Counted from the first letter of the stretch, positions 1 through 10,129 are shown. The stretch: 64,000 nucleotides of DNA from Pseudomonas hydrolytica (GCF_021495345.1 NZ_CP099397.1:2914001-2978000), one strand, 5' to 3'. Notes: generated by a model not told the origin, from the letters alone. Translations and numbers: made by a program.

Positions 1-1316
1 ATCACGAAGATGTCCTTGTACGCCTGTTTGTGGGTCAGCCCCATGATCATCAGCATGGCGATCACCGCGCCGCAATGCGGCAGCGAGTCGAGCCCGCCTG
101 CGGTGATGTTGGCGATACGGTGCAGCACCTCCGGCTCCACGCCCATTTCCAGATAGCGCGGCGCCAGGGTCTGCATGAATATCTGCAGCCCGCCCGAGGA
201 CGAACCGACGATACCCGACACCACGCTGACCGAGGCGAACACCGACAGCAGCGGCGGCAGCTCGACCGCCAGTATCCACTGCGCGAACTGGGCGAAGCCG
301 GCGGTCTGTGTCACCACCCCACCGAAGCCGATCACCGCCGCGGTATTGAGCAGCGGCATGATGGCGTCATCGGCGCCCTGACCGAGCAAGCCCATGGTGT
401 TGCGCCGTAGCGCCGGGAACATCACCACCGCCACGCCCGTGGCGATGACCAGCGCCAGACTCGGCCAGAGGATCGGCTGTGCCTGGCTGAACGCCAGCAG
501 CTGGCCCAGCGCACCCTGCCCCGGCATCACCATGCCGGACAGCGCGATCACGCGGGGCAACAGAATGATCCCCAGCACCACGACGATCGGCACCAGCGCC
601 ATGCCCCAGTGCGGGCCGCTGCCCGGCGTGCCGGCCAGCTGCTCCATGCGCACGTCCTGGACATTGGCCTCGAAACCCTCTCCACGCTCGCGGGCCAGGC
701 GCCACTCGCGCTGCAGATAGGCCATGCCCAGGCCGATCATCACCAGCGAAGCGAACAGACCGATCCAGGCACCGGCGAACAGATCGGTGCCCAGAGCGCT
801 GGCAGCGATCACGTTGTGAATCGAGGGCGAGCCCGGCAATGCGGTCATGGTGAAGGTGCCGGCGCCCAGCGCCGTCGCGGCGCAGAACAGTCGCTTCGGC
901 AGGTTGGCCTCGCGCATCAGGGTGATGCCCAGCGGATACATGGTGAAGATCACCACGAACACCACCACCCCGCCATAGGTCAGCACCGCGCAGACCAGCA
1001 TCGCCACCCACAGCGTGCGCTGGGTGCCGAGGCCGCGCGTGATCGCCTGGGCAATGCTGCTGGCCGCCTGGCTGGCGGCCATGACCTTGCCAAAGATGGC
1101 GCCGCAGAGAAACAGCACGAAGAACTTGCCGGCGAATGTGAACGCCCCCAGCGGCCCGAACGGAAAATGCTCCAGAAGCGCCTTGGGCACTGCAACGCCA
1201 TTGCTCAATGCCACCAGAATCGAACACAGCAGCGCCGCTATGAAAATGTTCACGCCACGCAGCGCCATGAAGATCAGCAGCGCCAAGCCCAGCAACAGCC
1301 CCAGATTACCCAACAT
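1..1316 (-). CDS. GntP-family permease, C-terminus cut by the window edge
   Basis: An inner-membrane secondary transporter of the GntP family, which carries gluconate, 3-hydroxybutyrate or related small hydroxy acids. About 438 codons are visible, starting MLGNLGLLLG, and they form a long series of hydrophobic segments. Family members are usually 440 to 470 residues, so only the last few residues should be missing. The ATG at 1316 has a GGGGGA ribosome site five bases upstream. The partner genes that would reveal the substrate lie outside the window to the left. It sits about 10 kb from the gntR/TRAP gluconate genes, so I do not assign gluconate to it. Confidence 0.8.
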   Translation of the reverse strand, partial: MLGNLGLLLGLALLIFMALRGVNIFIAALLCSILVALSNGVAVPKALLEHFPFGPLGAFTFAGKFFVLFLCGAIFGKVMAASQAASSIAQAITRGLGTQRTLWVAMLVCAVLTYGGVVVFVVIFTMYPLGITLMREANLPKRLFCAATALGAGTFTMTALPGSPSIHNVIAASALGTDLFAGAWIGLFASLVMIGLGMAYLQREWRLARERGEGFEANVQDVRMEQLAGTPGSGPHWGMALVPIVVVLGIILLPRVIALSGMVMPGQGALGQLLAFSQAQPILWPSLALVIATGVAVVMFPALRRNTMGLLGQGADDAIMPLLNTAAVIGFGGVVTQTAGFAQFAQWILAVELPPLLSVFASVSVVSGIVGSSSGGLQIFMQTLAPRYLEMGVEPEVLHRIANITAGGLDSLPHCGAVIAMLMIMGLTHKQAYKDIFV

Positions 1317-1423
1317 TGCCGTCCCCCACTCTCGTCTTATTGTTTTGACTTGCGAATCCGGACAGTTATAACAGCTCCGACAGTAGCGTGCGCCGAGAGA
1401 CCGCCCTCGACTGTTTGTTTTTT

Positions 1424-1442
1424 ATACAAACCAGGCACTTCA
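1424..1442. promoter_or_regulatory. Inverted repeat in the GntP/oprI divergent gap
   Basis: GTTTG and CAAAC flank a nine-base AT-rich centre in the 279-base gap between the divergent permease and oprI. It could be an operator for the permease gene. I see no better-defined regulatory site in the left part of this gap, and no regulator gene is visible beside it. Confidence 0.25.
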
Positions 1443-1498
1443 CACCCAGCCACGGGCATCGAGCAATAAAAAAAAGCGCAACTCTTGCCTTGCCTCCG

Positions 1499-1526
1499 TT
1501 TACTTACTAAAAGTAATAGGTAGTAT
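1499..1526 (+). promoter_or_regulatory. Candidate oprI promoter
   Basis: TTTACT and TAGTAT lie 16 bases apart, about 70 bases before the oprI start. Each matches four of six positions of the vegetative -35 and -10 consensus. A small TTACT/AGTAA inverted repeat (1504-1516) lies in the spacer. OprI is normally among the most abundant proteins in the cell, so a strong promoter is expected here, but this exact placement is a guess from spacing. Confidence 0.35.
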
Positions 1527-1595
1527 GTAGGCCGGCTAATTTCCCGCAGTTGGGGAATTGCTTTTTATGGAAAACTCCACCTCAAGGGGAACACG

Positions 1596-1847
1596 ATGAA
1601 CAACGTTCTGAAATTCTCTGCTCTGGCTCTGGCCGCAGTTCTGGCTACCGGTTGCAGCAGCATGTCCAAAGAAACCGAAGCTCGTCTGACTGCTACCGAA
1701 GACGCAGCTGCTCGCGCCCAAGCCCGTGCCGACGAAGCCTACCGCAAGGCTGATGAAGCTCTGGCTGCCGCTCAGAAGGCTCAGCAGACCGCTGACGAAG
1801 CCAACGAGCGCGCTCTGCGTATGCTGGAAAAAGCCAGCCGCAAGTAA
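1596..1847 (+). CDS. oprI: Major outer-membrane lipoprotein OprI
   Basis: The small murein lipoprotein that ties the outer membrane to peptidoglycan in pseudomonads. The 83 residues show a short lipoprotein signal ending at the lipobox LATGC, with the modified cysteine at residue 20. An alanine-rich coiled coil with regular heptads follows, and the protein ends in ASRK, whose lysine is the usual peptidoglycan attachment point. AAGGGG precedes the ATG at good spacing, and an intrinsic terminator follows the stop, so this is a monocistronic unit. Codons are more uniform and less GC-rich than in the neighbours, as expected of a very highly expressed gene. Confidence 0.97.
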   Translation: MNNVLKFSALALAAVLATGCSSMSKETEARLTATEDAAARAQARADEAYRKADEALAAAQKAQQTADEANERALRMLEKASRK

Positions 1848-1866
1848 TAGGCGACTCGGCTTCTCG

Positions 1867-1899
1867 AAAGCCGCCCCAGGTAACTGGGGCGGCTTTTTT
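1867..1899 (+). terminator. Intrinsic terminator of oprI
   Basis: A perfect 13-base stem (AAAGCCGCCCCAG paired with its complement) closes a GTAA loop and runs into a T-tract, 20 bases after the oprI stop codon. This is a textbook rho-independent terminator. Confidence 0.95.
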
Positions 1900-1944
1900 A
1901 TCGCCTGTAGTTAGTTGCCCATCAGTGGCCTAGTTGTCTATCGC

Positions 1945-1985
1945 GCAATAAAAAGCCCGCCGGCACAAGTGCGGGCGGGCTGTTT
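1945..1985 (-). terminator. Intrinsic terminator of the L,D-transpeptidase gene
   Basis: Read on the minus strand, an AGCCCGCC/GGCGGGCT stem is followed by TTTTATTG directly downstream of the transpeptidase stop. It faces the oprI terminator, so the two convergent genes each have their own. Confidence 0.85.
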
Positions 1986-1997
1986 ACCGGCGGCGAG

Positions 1998-2954
1998 TTA
2001 GAAGGGGTTATCGCTACTCGCTACCACGCTGTCGTTCTGCGAAGCGATCGGCACCGGCATGCCATCTTCCGACGCGACCACCTCCCGAACCATTTCCCAA
2101 TCCAGGCGCAGGCCACTGAGCTCTTCGCGCTTGAGCAGGGCATTGATCACGGCCGTGTGCTTGTCGACTACCGACGGATCGTTTTCGTCGTCCAGTGGCG
2201 CATGAGCCTCCAGATAAACCCTGCCGCCGCTGACCCCGAACTTGTACGGCTCGTTGATGATGCGCACCGACGTACCGACCGGCACCATGGCCGCCAGTTC
2301 GAGCACGTTGTGGTTGAGCATGCGGAAGCAACCGTGGCTGACGCGCATGCCGATACCGAACTTCTTGTTCGAGCCATGAATGAGATAACCCGGGAAGGAC
2401 AGCGTCATCTTGTACGGCCCCAGCGGATTGTCCGGCCCCGGCGGTACCACGGTGGGCAGGATGTCGCCTTCGGCCGCATGTTCCTCGCGGATCGACTTGG
2501 GCGGATACCAGGCCGGATTCGGCGTCTTCACCGTCACCCGCCCGGTGCCGAGCGGCGAGCCCCAGCCTTCGCGACCGATACCCAGCGGGTAGGTATGCAC
2601 CACGTTCTGGCCTTTCGGGAAGTAGTACATGCGGTACTCGGCCAGGTTGATGACAATGCCCTCGCGCGGGCCCGGCGGCAGCACGTAACGGGTAGGCAGA
2701 ACGATCTCGGTGCCCTCGCCCGGCAGCCAGGGATCGACACCCGGGTTGGCCGCGACCATTTCCAGATAACCCAGATCGTTGGCCGTTCCCAGGTCAGCGA
2801 AGGTGTCTTCGTACTTGGCCTTGATCACCTGAACCTGGCCGACCACGTCCTCGCCTGGAGGCGGCAGTGGGAGTTCGAGAGCCTGCACCGCAGCACTCGA
2901 GCACAGGGCGAGCAGTGTCAGGCAGCGGTTGACCGCAGAGAAGCGCGACAACAT
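1998..2954 (-). CDS. L,D-transpeptidase (ErfK/YbiS family)
   Basis: A periplasmic enzyme that forms L,D-cross-links in peptidoglycan or attaches Braun-type lipoprotein to it. The 318 residues begin with a signal peptide (about 1-25). A LysM-like wall-binding region (about 37-90) follows, then the YkuD catalytic domain (about 98-235). The active-site signature is intact: His193 in IHGSN, then SHGCFRM with His207 and nucleophile Cys209. Beside oprI this fits an enzyme that anchors OprI to the wall, though that pairing is inference from position. The same neighbour relation is what I recall in P. aeruginosa. Confidence 0.9.
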   Translation of the reverse strand: MLSRFSAVNRCLTLLALCSSAAVQALELPLPPPGEDVVGQVQVIKAKYEDTFADLGTANDLGYLEMVAANPGVDPWLPGEGTEIVLPTRYVLPPGPREGIVINLAEYRMYYFPKGQNVVHTYPLGIGREGWGSPLGTGRVTVKTPNPAWYPPKSIREEHAAEGDILPTVVPPGPDNPLGPYKMTLSFPGYLIHGSNKKFGIGMRVSHGCFRMLNHNVLELAAMVPVGTSVRIINEPYKFGVSGGRVYLEAHAPLDDENDPSVVDKHTAVINALLKREELSGLRLDWEMVREVVASEDGMPVPIASQNDSVVASSDNPF

Positions 2955-3024
2955 CCGGGATGTCCTTGATGAGTTGAATGAAGTTGCGGCGATTGTACAC
3001 CGCCATCAGCGCGCCGGGCAGACG

Positions 3025-3318
3025 TCAGCCATCCGCCCAGTTGGAGCACAGGCCCTGCCGCTGTGCCTCGAAGGTCGCCAGACAGGCAGGACACAGGCGC
3101 CGATCACGCAACGAGGTCTTGTCCAGCTGGCGCCAGCGCGGCTGTGCTGGCAGCAGTCCACCACACAGGGTGCGGTCGGCATGGCCGCCCAGACGCAGTT
3201 GACGGGCGACCAGATGCAGCCGGACTTCGCGGCAGGCGAACAGGTCCAGTTGCTCGTCCGGTTCGATCAACTGATAGGCGTACAGGGACCAGGCGAGACG
3301 CGGCATCTGGGGCTCCAT
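3025..3318 (-). CDS. Conserved hypothetical protein with a C-terminal CxxC
   Basis: A 97-residue soluble protein of unknown function between the transpeptidase and tesA, on their strand. No signal peptide or membrane segment is seen. Near the C-terminus RRLCPACLATFE gives a CxxC pair, and one more cysteine follows, which could bind a metal. A small hypothetical gene occupies the same slot in the P. aeruginosa order as I remember it, which is the main reason to believe this one is real. I cannot assign a function. Confidence 0.6.
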   Translation of the reverse strand: MEPQMPRLAWSLYAYQLIEPDEQLDLFACREVRLHLVARQLRLGGHADRTLCGGLLPAQPRWRQLDKTSLRDRRLCPACLATFEAQRQGLCSNWADG

Positions 3319-3362
3319 GGCAGGCCGGCCACATTAGCCGAAAGGCTGTGGCCGGAAAAGTC

Positions 3363-3968
3363 TCAGAGCAGCGGTTTCAGGCTTGGCCAGACGTTCTCCA
3401 GCAGCTTTTCCTGCGCAGCGAGCGCAGGGTGGATGCCATCGTCCTGCATCATCGCCGGCACACCGCCGACGCCTTCGAGGAAGAACGGCACCAGCGGAAC
3501 CTGCTTCTGCTCGGCCAGATCGGCGAATACCTGGGCGAAAGCGCTGGTATAACGGGCACCGTAGTTCGGCGGCAAACGCATGCCGAGCAACAGCACGCGA
3601 GCGCCGGCGGCCTGCGACTGCTCGATCATCGACGCAAGATTCTGTTGCAATTGCGCCGGCGGCTGGCCACGCAGGCCATCGTTGCCACCCAGCTCGATGA
3701 TCACGAGCGAGGGCCGGTGCTCTGCAAGCAGCGCAGGCAGCCGCGCCGCGCCGCCTGCACTGGTATCGCCACTGATCGAAGCGTTGACCACCGCATGGTC
3801 GAAACCCTGCTCCCTGAGGCGCTTTTCCAGCAGGGCGACCCAGCCCTGGCGGCTATCCAGGCCAAAAGCCGCGCTGATACTATCGCCGACCACAAGCAGG
3901 GTGCCTGCAACCGCCCCCTGGGCCCAGAACAGCAGGGCCAAGGCACCACTCAGCCACCATGCACGCAT
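3363..3968 (-). CDS. tesA: Arylesterase / acyl-CoA thioesterase I, GDSL family
   Basis: A periplasmic SGNH hydrolase of 201 residues that cleaves esters and acyl thioesters. A signal peptide (1-21) is followed by block I VVGDSIS with nucleophile Ser30, the glycine and asparagine blocks (ELGGNDGLRG), and the C-terminal DGIHP with Asp177 and His180. A longer upstream reading is open, but MRAWWLSGAL at 3968 begins the signal peptide and has GGAG nine bases upstream. Its start lies only 10 bases from that of the divergent ABC gene, the same arrangement as tesA/ybbA in E. coli. Confidence 0.95.
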   Translation of the reverse strand: MRAWWLSGALALLFWAQGAVAGTLLVVGDSISAAFGLDSRQGWVALLEKRLREQGFDHAVVNASISGDTSAGGAARLPALLAEHRPSLVIIELGGNDGLRGQPPAQLQQNLASMIEQSQAAGARVLLLGMRLPPNYGARYTSAFAQVFADLAEQKQVPLVPFFLEGVGGVPAMMQDDGIHPALAAQEKLLENVWPSLKPLL

Positions 3969-3978
3969 TGGAATCTCC

Positions 3979-4662
3979 ATGACTTCGAGCATTCTCGCTG
4001 CGCGGAACCTTAGCAAAGTGGTCACCAGCGCGGAAGGCGAGCTGACCATTCTTCACGACCTCGACCTCAGCCTGGAGAAAGGCGACAGCCTGGCGATAGT
4101 CGGCAGCTCCGGTTCAGGCAAATCCACCCTGCTCGGCCTGCTCGCCGGCCTGGACCTGCCCAGCGCCGGAAAGGTGCTGCTGGCTGGCAAGGACATCGGC
4201 GAGCTGGATGAGGACCAGCGCGCACGCCTGCGCGCCGAGCATGTCGGCTTCGTCTTCCAGTCCTTCCAGTTGCTCGACAGCCTCAATGCGCTGGAAAACG
4301 TCATGCTGCCGCTGGAACTGGAGGGCCGTGCCGATGCCCGCCAGCGCGCCCGTGTTCTGCTCGAGCGGGTTGGCCTGGGGCAGCGCCTGACCCACTACCC
4401 ACGTCAGCTCTCCGGTGGCGAGCAGCAGCGCGTCGCCATCGCCCGCGCCTTCGCCGCCGAGCCGGACGTACTGTTCGCCGACGAGCCCACGGGCAACCTC
4501 GACAGTCACACTGGCGAGCGCATCAGCGACCTGCTGTTCGAACTCAATCAGGAGCGCGGCACCACCCTGGTTCTGGTCACCCATGACGAACGTCTGGCGC
4601 ATCGCTGCCAGCGCCTGATCCGTCTGGAAGGCGGCCATCTGATCGATCGCGTGGAGCCCTGA
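3979..4662 (+). CDS. ybbA: ABC transporter ATP-binding protein, YbbA/LolD type
   Basis: The 227-residue cytoplasmic ATPase of a MacB/LolD-like ABC system. Walker A is GSSGSGKS (42-49), the signature is LSGGEQQR, Walker B ends in [11 protein letters not shown], and the switch histidine is in LVTHDE. An upstream extension is open, but [10 protein letters not shown] aligns with family N-termini. The gene overlaps the permease start by one base (TGATG), so the two are translationally coupled. The substrate is not established. The link with TesA suggests lipid or acyl-compound handling, which is inference. Confidence 0.93.
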   Translation: MTSSILAARNLSKVVTSAEGELTILHDLDLSLEKGDSLAIVGSSGSGKSTLLGLLAGLDLPSAGKVLLAGKDIGELDEDQRARLRAEHVGFVFQSFQLLDSLNALENVMLPLELEGRADARQRARVLLERVGLGQRLTHYPRQLSGGEQQRVAIARAFAAEPDVLFADEPTGNLDSHTGERISDLLFELNQERGTTLVLVTHDERLAHRCQRLIRLEGGHLIDRVEP

Positions 4663-7166
4663 TGAATCGCGTGCCGCTCACCCGCCTGCTGCTGCTCGCC
4701 GCCCGCCAGTTGCTGCGCGATGCCCGCGCCGGGGAATTGCGCGTGCTGTTCTTCGCCCTGCTGGTGGCGGTGGCCGCCAGCAGCGCCATCGGCTATTTCA
4801 GTGCGCGGCTGAACGACGCCATGCTGCTGCGCGCCAGTGAGTTCCTAGCGGCCGACCTGCGCCTGAGCGGCAGCACGCAGGCCAAGCCAGAGCAGATCGA
4901 GGCCGGCACCCGCCTGGGCCTCGAGCATGCGCAGCTGGTGGAATTCTCCAGCGTGGTGGCAGCGGACGAGGGTATCCAGCTGGCCAGCGTCAAGGCCGTC
5001 AGCGACAGCTACCCGCTGCGCGGCGAGCTGAAAAGCGCAGCTGCGCCCTACGCTGCGGAACAAAGCAGCGTAGGCCCTAGCGCCGGCGAGGCCTGGGCCG
5101 AGGCGCGTCTGCTGGTCGCCCTCGATCTGCAGATAGGCGAGGAAATCGAGATCGGCGCCAAGCGCCTGCGCCTGACCCGCGTGCTGACCTACGACCCGGA
5201 CGGTGCCGGTGATTTCTACAGCCTCACACCGCGCGTGCTGATGCATCTCGATGACCTGGCCGCCACCGAGGTGGTCCAGCCCGGCAGCCGCGTGCGCTTT
5301 CGCGAACTGTGGCGCGGCGATGCCGACGCGCTGGGTGCCTACCGTCAGGCGGTGGAAGCCAGCCTCGAACCCAACCAGCGCCTGGAAGATGCTCGCGATG
5401 GCAATCGCCAGGTCGGCAGCGCGCTGGGACGTGCCGAGCGCTACCTGAATCTGGCCAGCCTGGCCGCCGTGCTCCTGGCCGGCGTGGCCGTGGCGTTATC
5501 GGCCGCACGCTTCGCCGCTCGCCGTTTCGACGCCAGCGCGCTGCTGCGCTGCCTGGGCCTGTCCCGGCGCGAGGCCCTGACGCTGTTCGGCCTGCAGCTG
5601 GCCCTGCTCGGCCTGCTGGCCTGCGTACTGGGTGCGTTGCTCGGTTGGGGCGGCCAATACGTCCTGTTCCACCTGCTGCGCGGCCTGATTCCTGCCGACT
5701 TGCCACCAGCCGAGCTGTGGCCGGCCCTGGCCGGCATGGCCACCGGCCTGGTCGCGCTGGCCGGCTTCGCCCTGCCGCCGCTGGCGGCACTGGGCCGGGT
5801 ACCGCCGCTGCGTGTGCTGCGCCGCGACATGCTGCCGGTGCCGGTCAGCTCCTGGCTGGTGTACGGCGCGGCGCTGTTGGCACTGGGTTTGATCATGTGG
5901 CGCCTGAGCCTGGATCTGCGCCTGACCCTGGCGCTGCTCGGCGGCGGTCTGCTGGCCGCCCTGCTGCTCGGCGGCCTGCTGCTGCTCGGCCTGCAGAGCC
6001 TGCGCCGGTTGCTGCAACGCGCCGCCCTGCCCTGGCGCCTGGGCCTCGGCCAGTTGCTGCGCCACCCGCTGGCAGCGGCCGGCCAGTCGCTGGCCTTCGG
6101 CCTGATCCTGCTGGCCATGGCGCTGATCGCCCTGCTGCGTGGCGAACTGCTCGACACCTGGCAGGACCAGTTGCCGGAGGATGCGCCCAATCACTTCGCC
6201 CTCAACGTATTGCCTGCAGAGCGCGACGCCTTCGCCGCACGCCTGGCCGAACTCTCTCCGCATCCGGCGCCGCTGTACCCGGTGGTACCGGGACGACTGG
6301 TGACGATCAACGACGAGCCGGTGCGCCAGCTGGTGAGCAAGGAGAGCCGCGGCGAGCGGGCGATCCAGCGCGACCTCAGCCTGACCTGGGCCGAGCAGCT
6401 GCCCGCCGACAACCAGATCACCAGTGGCCGCTGGTGGGGCGCGGCACATGCCAGCGAGCTGCCGGGTGTTTCGGTGGAGGCGGAGCTGGCCGAGAGCCTG
6501 CAGTTGAAACTGGGCGACCGTCTACGCTTCAACGTCGGCGGCGTGGAGCGCGAAGCGCAGGTCAGCAGCCTGCGCCAGGTCGACTGGGACAGCTTCCAGC
6601 CCAACTTCTACATGATCTTCGAGCCGCAGACCTTGCAGGATCTGCCCGCCACCTACCTGACCAGCTTCTATCTGCCGCCAGGCCAGGATGCCGAGCTGAT
6701 CACCCTCAGCCGCGCCTTCCCCAGCGTCACCCTGCTGCAGGTCGATGCCCTGCTGGCGCAGCTGCGCAGCATTCTGGCCCAGGTCACCCTGGCCATCGAA
6801 TACGTGCTGCTGTTCGTGCTCGCCGCCGGCATCACCGTACTACTGGCGGGGCTGCAGGCCACGCTCGACGAACGCATCCGCCAGGGCGCTCTGCTGCGCG
6901 CCCTCGGCGCCGAGCGCCGCCTGCTGATCAACGCCCGCCGCGCCGAGTTCGGCCTGCTCGGCGCCGCCGCCGGCCTGCTCGCCGCGCTGGGCTGCGAACT
7001 GGTGAGCTTCCTGCTCTATCGCTATGCCTTCGACATGAGCTGGCAGCCACATCCCTGGCTGCTCCTGCTGCCGCTGATCGGCGCCCTGCTGGTAGGCGGC
7101 GCCGGCGTGCTCGGTACCCGCCGTGCGCTCAACGTCAGTCCGCTGAGCGTGCTGCGCGAGGGCTGA
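4662..7166 (+). CDS. ybbP: FtsX-like ABC permease, YbbP type
   Basis: An 834-residue inner-membrane permease. One N-terminal transmembrane helix is followed by a large periplasmic domain (about 50-250), a block of helices with one FtsX module (about 255-490), a second periplasmic domain, and a final FtsX module of three helices (about 705-830). The length is typical of YbbP rather than of the roughly 400-residue LolC/E. It is coupled to the ATPase by a stop-start overlap and lies in the recognised tesA-ybbA-ybbP arrangement. The long hydrophobic, leucine-rich stretches give large false reading frames on both strands. Confidence 0.93.
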   Translation: MNRVPLTRLLLLAARQLLRDARAGELRVLFFALLVAVAASSAIGYFSARLNDAMLLRASEFLAADLRLSGSTQAKPEQIEAGTRLGLEHAQLVEFSSVVAADEGIQLASVKAVSDSYPLRGELKSAAAPYAAEQSSVGPSAGEAWAEARLLVALDLQIGEEIEIGAKRLRLTRVLTYDPDGAGDFYSLTPRVLMHLDDLAATEVVQPGSRVRFRELWRGDADALGAYRQAVEASLEPNQRLEDARDGNRQVGSALGRAERYLNLASLAAVLLAGVAVALSAARFAARRFDASALLRCLGLSRREALTLFGLQLALLGLLACVLGALLGWGGQYVLFHLLRGLIPADLPPAELWPALAGMATGLVALAGFALPPLAALGRVPPLRVLRRDMLPVPVSSWLVYGAALLALGLIMWRLSLDLRLTLALLGGGLLAALLLGGLLLLGLQSLRRLLQRAALPWRLGLGQLLRHPLAAAGQSLAFGLILLAMALIALLRGELLDTWQDQLPEDAPNHFALNVLPAERDAFAARLAELSPHPAPLYPVVPGRLVTINDEPVRQLVSKESRGERAIQRDLSLTWAEQLPADNQITSGRWWGAAHASELPGVSVEAELAESLQLKLGDRLRFNVGGVEREAQVSSLRQVDWDSFQPNFYMIFEPQTLQDLPATYLTSFYLPPGQDAELITLSRAFPSVTLLQVDALLAQLRSILAQVTLAIEYVLLFVLAAGITVLLAGLQATLDERIRQGALLRALGAERRLLINARRAEFGLLGAAAGLLAALGCELVSFLLYRYAFDMSWQPHPWLLLLPLIGALLVGGAGVLGTRRALNVSPLSVLREG

Positions 7167-7220
7167 GATGCCGGGGTGGGGTTTGCTAGACTGGCGCCCC
7201 ACCCAGCCACCCGAGACATC

Positions 7221-7718
7221 ATGAGCCGCTACCGTCCTCCTCGCCCCGCCGGCACCCCGCTGATCACCCCCGAAGGCGAGGCGCGCCTGCGCGCCGAGCT
7301 GCACGAACTGTGGCACGTGCGCCGGCCGCAGGTGACCCAGTCCGTCAGCGAGGCCGCCGCCCAGGGCGATCGCTCGGAGAACGCCGAATACACCTACGGC
7401 AAGAAGATGCTGCGCGAGATCGACAGCCGCGTGCGCTTTCTCACCAAGCGTCTGGAAAAGCTCAAGGTGGTCAGCGACAGGCCCTCGGATCCGAACAAGG
7501 TGTACTTCGGCGCCTGGGTCACCATCGAGGATGAAGACGGCGAACAGTCGCGCTATCGCATCGTCGGCCCGGACGAGCTGGATCTGAAACAGGGCCTGAT
7601 CAGCATCGATTCGCCGCTGGCTCGCGCCCTGGTGGGCAAGCCGCTGGATGCCGAAGTGCGGGTGCACAGCCCGAGCGGTGAGAAGACCTGCTACATCGTC
7701 GAGATCGAGTATCCCTGA
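7221..7718 (+). CDS. greB: Transcription elongation factor GreB
   Basis: A 165-residue RNA polymerase secondary-channel factor that stimulates cleavage of backtracked RNA. The N-terminal coiled coil (about 14-85) carries GDRSENAEY, whose acidic loop places the catalytic metal. The C-terminal FKBP-like GreA/B domain (about 88-165) ends in [19 protein letters not shown] is the normal start. An in-frame ATG 45 bases earlier is unlikely. The gene lies 54 bases after ybbP. A REP doublet follows and probably marks the 3' end of the transcript. Confidence 0.95.
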   Translation: MSRYRPPRPAGTPLITPEGEARLRAELHELWHVRRPQVTQSVSEAAAQGDRSENAEYTYGKKMLREIDSRVRFLTKRLEKLKVVSDRPSDPNKVYFGAWVTIEDEDGEQSRYRIVGPDELDLKQGLISIDSPLARALVGKPLDAEVRVHSPSGEKTCYIVEIEYP

Positions 7719-7738
7719 GGGGAGTCGGCGCTTAATGC

Positions 7739-7820
7739 GTAGGGTGCGCCGTGCGCACCGCTGGTACTCGCTGTACGCCAGCGACCAAGGGATATTTTTG
7801 GTGCGCACGGCGCACCCTAC
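7739..7820. repeat. REP doublet (REPIN-like) after greB
   Basis: Two arms in inverted orientation, each a GTAG tetranucleotide followed by a GGTGCGC-N3-GCGCACC hairpin, separated by about 40 bases. A GTAG next to a short hairpin is the hallmark of REP sequences mobilised by RAYT transposases. It lies between the converging ends of greB and the next gene. Confidence 0.85.
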
Positions 7821-7839
7821 GAGTCGCCGTCGTCCCACC

Positions 7840-8148
7840 CTACCGCCGAGTGATCAATCCCTGGCGCGCCACCCGCACCAGTTCGGCGACCGTTTCGGCC
7901 AGGTCGTCGGCGCTGGGCGCCTGAATCACCGCCAGATCGAAACTGTCGCGGGCGAAACGGGCCAGCGACTCGCCGTTCTGCACGAACTGGATACGGAAGG
8001 TGCGCGGCCCGGCCCAGCGCTTGGGCCAGCCTTCGAGATAACGCAGCAGGGTGGGCTGGTGGCTACCGCCAAGCAGCACGCGCGGATTGCGCAGCAGCAG
8101 GCCCGACGTGATGGGGGCCAGACGAATCAGGGGTTGGGGACAGATCAT
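7840..8148 (-). CDS. Conserved hypothetical protein
   Basis: A soluble protein of 102 residues starting MICPQPLIRL and ending GLITRR. It has no signal, membrane segment or motif that I recognise. Features include a central FRIQFVQNGESLARFARD stretch and an acidic C-terminal helix. The start at 8148 is preferred over an upstream in-frame ATG at 8199. A small conserved gene occupies this position between greB and ligT in P. aeruginosa as I recall. Function unknown. Confidence 0.65.
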   Translation of the reverse strand: MICPQPLIRLAPITSGLLLRNPRVLLGGSHQPTLLRYLEGWPKRWAGPRTFRIQFVQNGESLARFARDSFDLAVIQAPSADDLAETVAELVRVARQGLITRR

Positions 8149-8340
8149 GGTCGCGTCTCCGCCTCGGAAATCCCGCTGGGCAGCGGTGAGAGGCGACACC
8201 GAACCAGCGCTTTAGCGGAATTTCAGGTGCTGAAAGCAACACCCTGTGGCGCCCCGCAAGTAGCTGTTTAAATCGGCGCAGCGCGCATCCTAGAGAAGCC
8301 CGCGCGATACTGTCAAGGCGCGCCCCGATAGCGAGATGCC

Positions 8341-8886
8341 ATGACTACCTACCCGCTGCGTCTGTTCTTCGCCCTGCCCTGTCCACCGCACCTGGCCGCG
8401 GCGATCTGCGCCTGGCGCACCGACGCCCTTTCCGCAGGCAAGGCGGTGGCTGCGCATAACCTGCATCTGACCCTGGCCTTTCTCGGTTCGCAGCCGGCCA
8501 GTTGCGTGGCGCCGCTGCTGGCCCTGGCAGCCGAGATACAGGGTAAACGCAGCACCCTGCAGCTGGATCGCCTCGGCCTGTGGCGCGGCGGCCTGCTGCA
8601 TCTGGCGCCCAGTCGGGTGCCGCAGGCGCTGGAACGACTGCAGCAGCAGCTGCATGCACGTCTGCTGGCGGCCGGCTACGTGTTGGAAGAGCGCGCCTTC
8701 CGCCCGCACCTGACCCTGGCTCGCCACTACCCGCACCAACCAAACTGCCCGGCCCCAACCTTCGATTGGCCGCTGCGCCATTTCGCCCTGTTTTGCTCGG
8801 AAAACGATGGCCGGGGCACCCGCTATCGCCAGCTCGGGCAGTGGCCGTTGCGGCCTGCGACCCCAGCCGGGCGTAGCGCCCCGTAA
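8341..8886 (+). CDS. thpR: RNA 2',3'-cyclic phosphodiesterase (2H family, LigT/ThpR)
   Basis: A 181-residue cytoplasmic 2H phosphoesterase that opens 2',3'-cyclic phosphate ends of RNA and can join tRNA halves with a 2'-5' bond. Both catalytic motifs are present: HLTLAFLG near residue 42 and HLTLARHY near residue 124, the expected spacing for the two-lobed fold. The start MTTYPLRLFFALPCP is typical. It is followed by about 190 bases of lipA control region, so it is probably transcribed apart from the lipase genes. Confidence 0.93.
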   Translation: MTTYPLRLFFALPCPPHLAAAICAWRTDALSAGKAVAAHNLHLTLAFLGSQPASCVAPLLALAAEIQGKRSTLQLDRLGLWRGGLLHLAPSRVPQALERLQQQLHARLLAAGYVLEERAFRPHLTLARHYPHQPNCPAPTFDWPLRHFALFCSENDGRGTRYRQLGQWPLRPATPAGRSAP

Positions 8887-10032
<1,146 letters not shown>

Positions 10033-10042
10033 ATCGCCACGC

Positions 10043-10095
10043 GTAGGGTGCGCCGTGCGCACCGAAACGCTGGCGGTGCGCGCGGCGCACCCTAC
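10043..10095. repeat. REP doublet between lipA and lif
   Basis: Two inverted GTAG-plus-hairpin arms separated by about 11 bases, starting 10 bases after the lipA stop. Both 7-base stems are intact. The left loop is CGT and the right loop is GCG. Confidence 0.85.
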
Positions 10096-10105
10096 AGCCC
10101 CGCTT

Positions 10106-10129
10106 CGGATCGGGAGCAATCCCGATCCG
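10106..10129. other. Perfect hairpin with GCAA tetraloop upstream of lif
   Basis: CGGATCGGGA pairs over ten bases with TCCCGATCCG around a GCAA (GNRA) loop, directly after the REP doublet and 20 bases before the lif GTG. No T-tract follows, so it is unlikely to terminate. It could stabilise the upstream lipA message or affect lif translation. Confidence 0.7.

Noticed and set aside
3580-3978. N-terminal extension of the YbbA ATPase over tesA
   Set aside because: The extension is antisense to tesA, and the family N-terminus begins at 3979.
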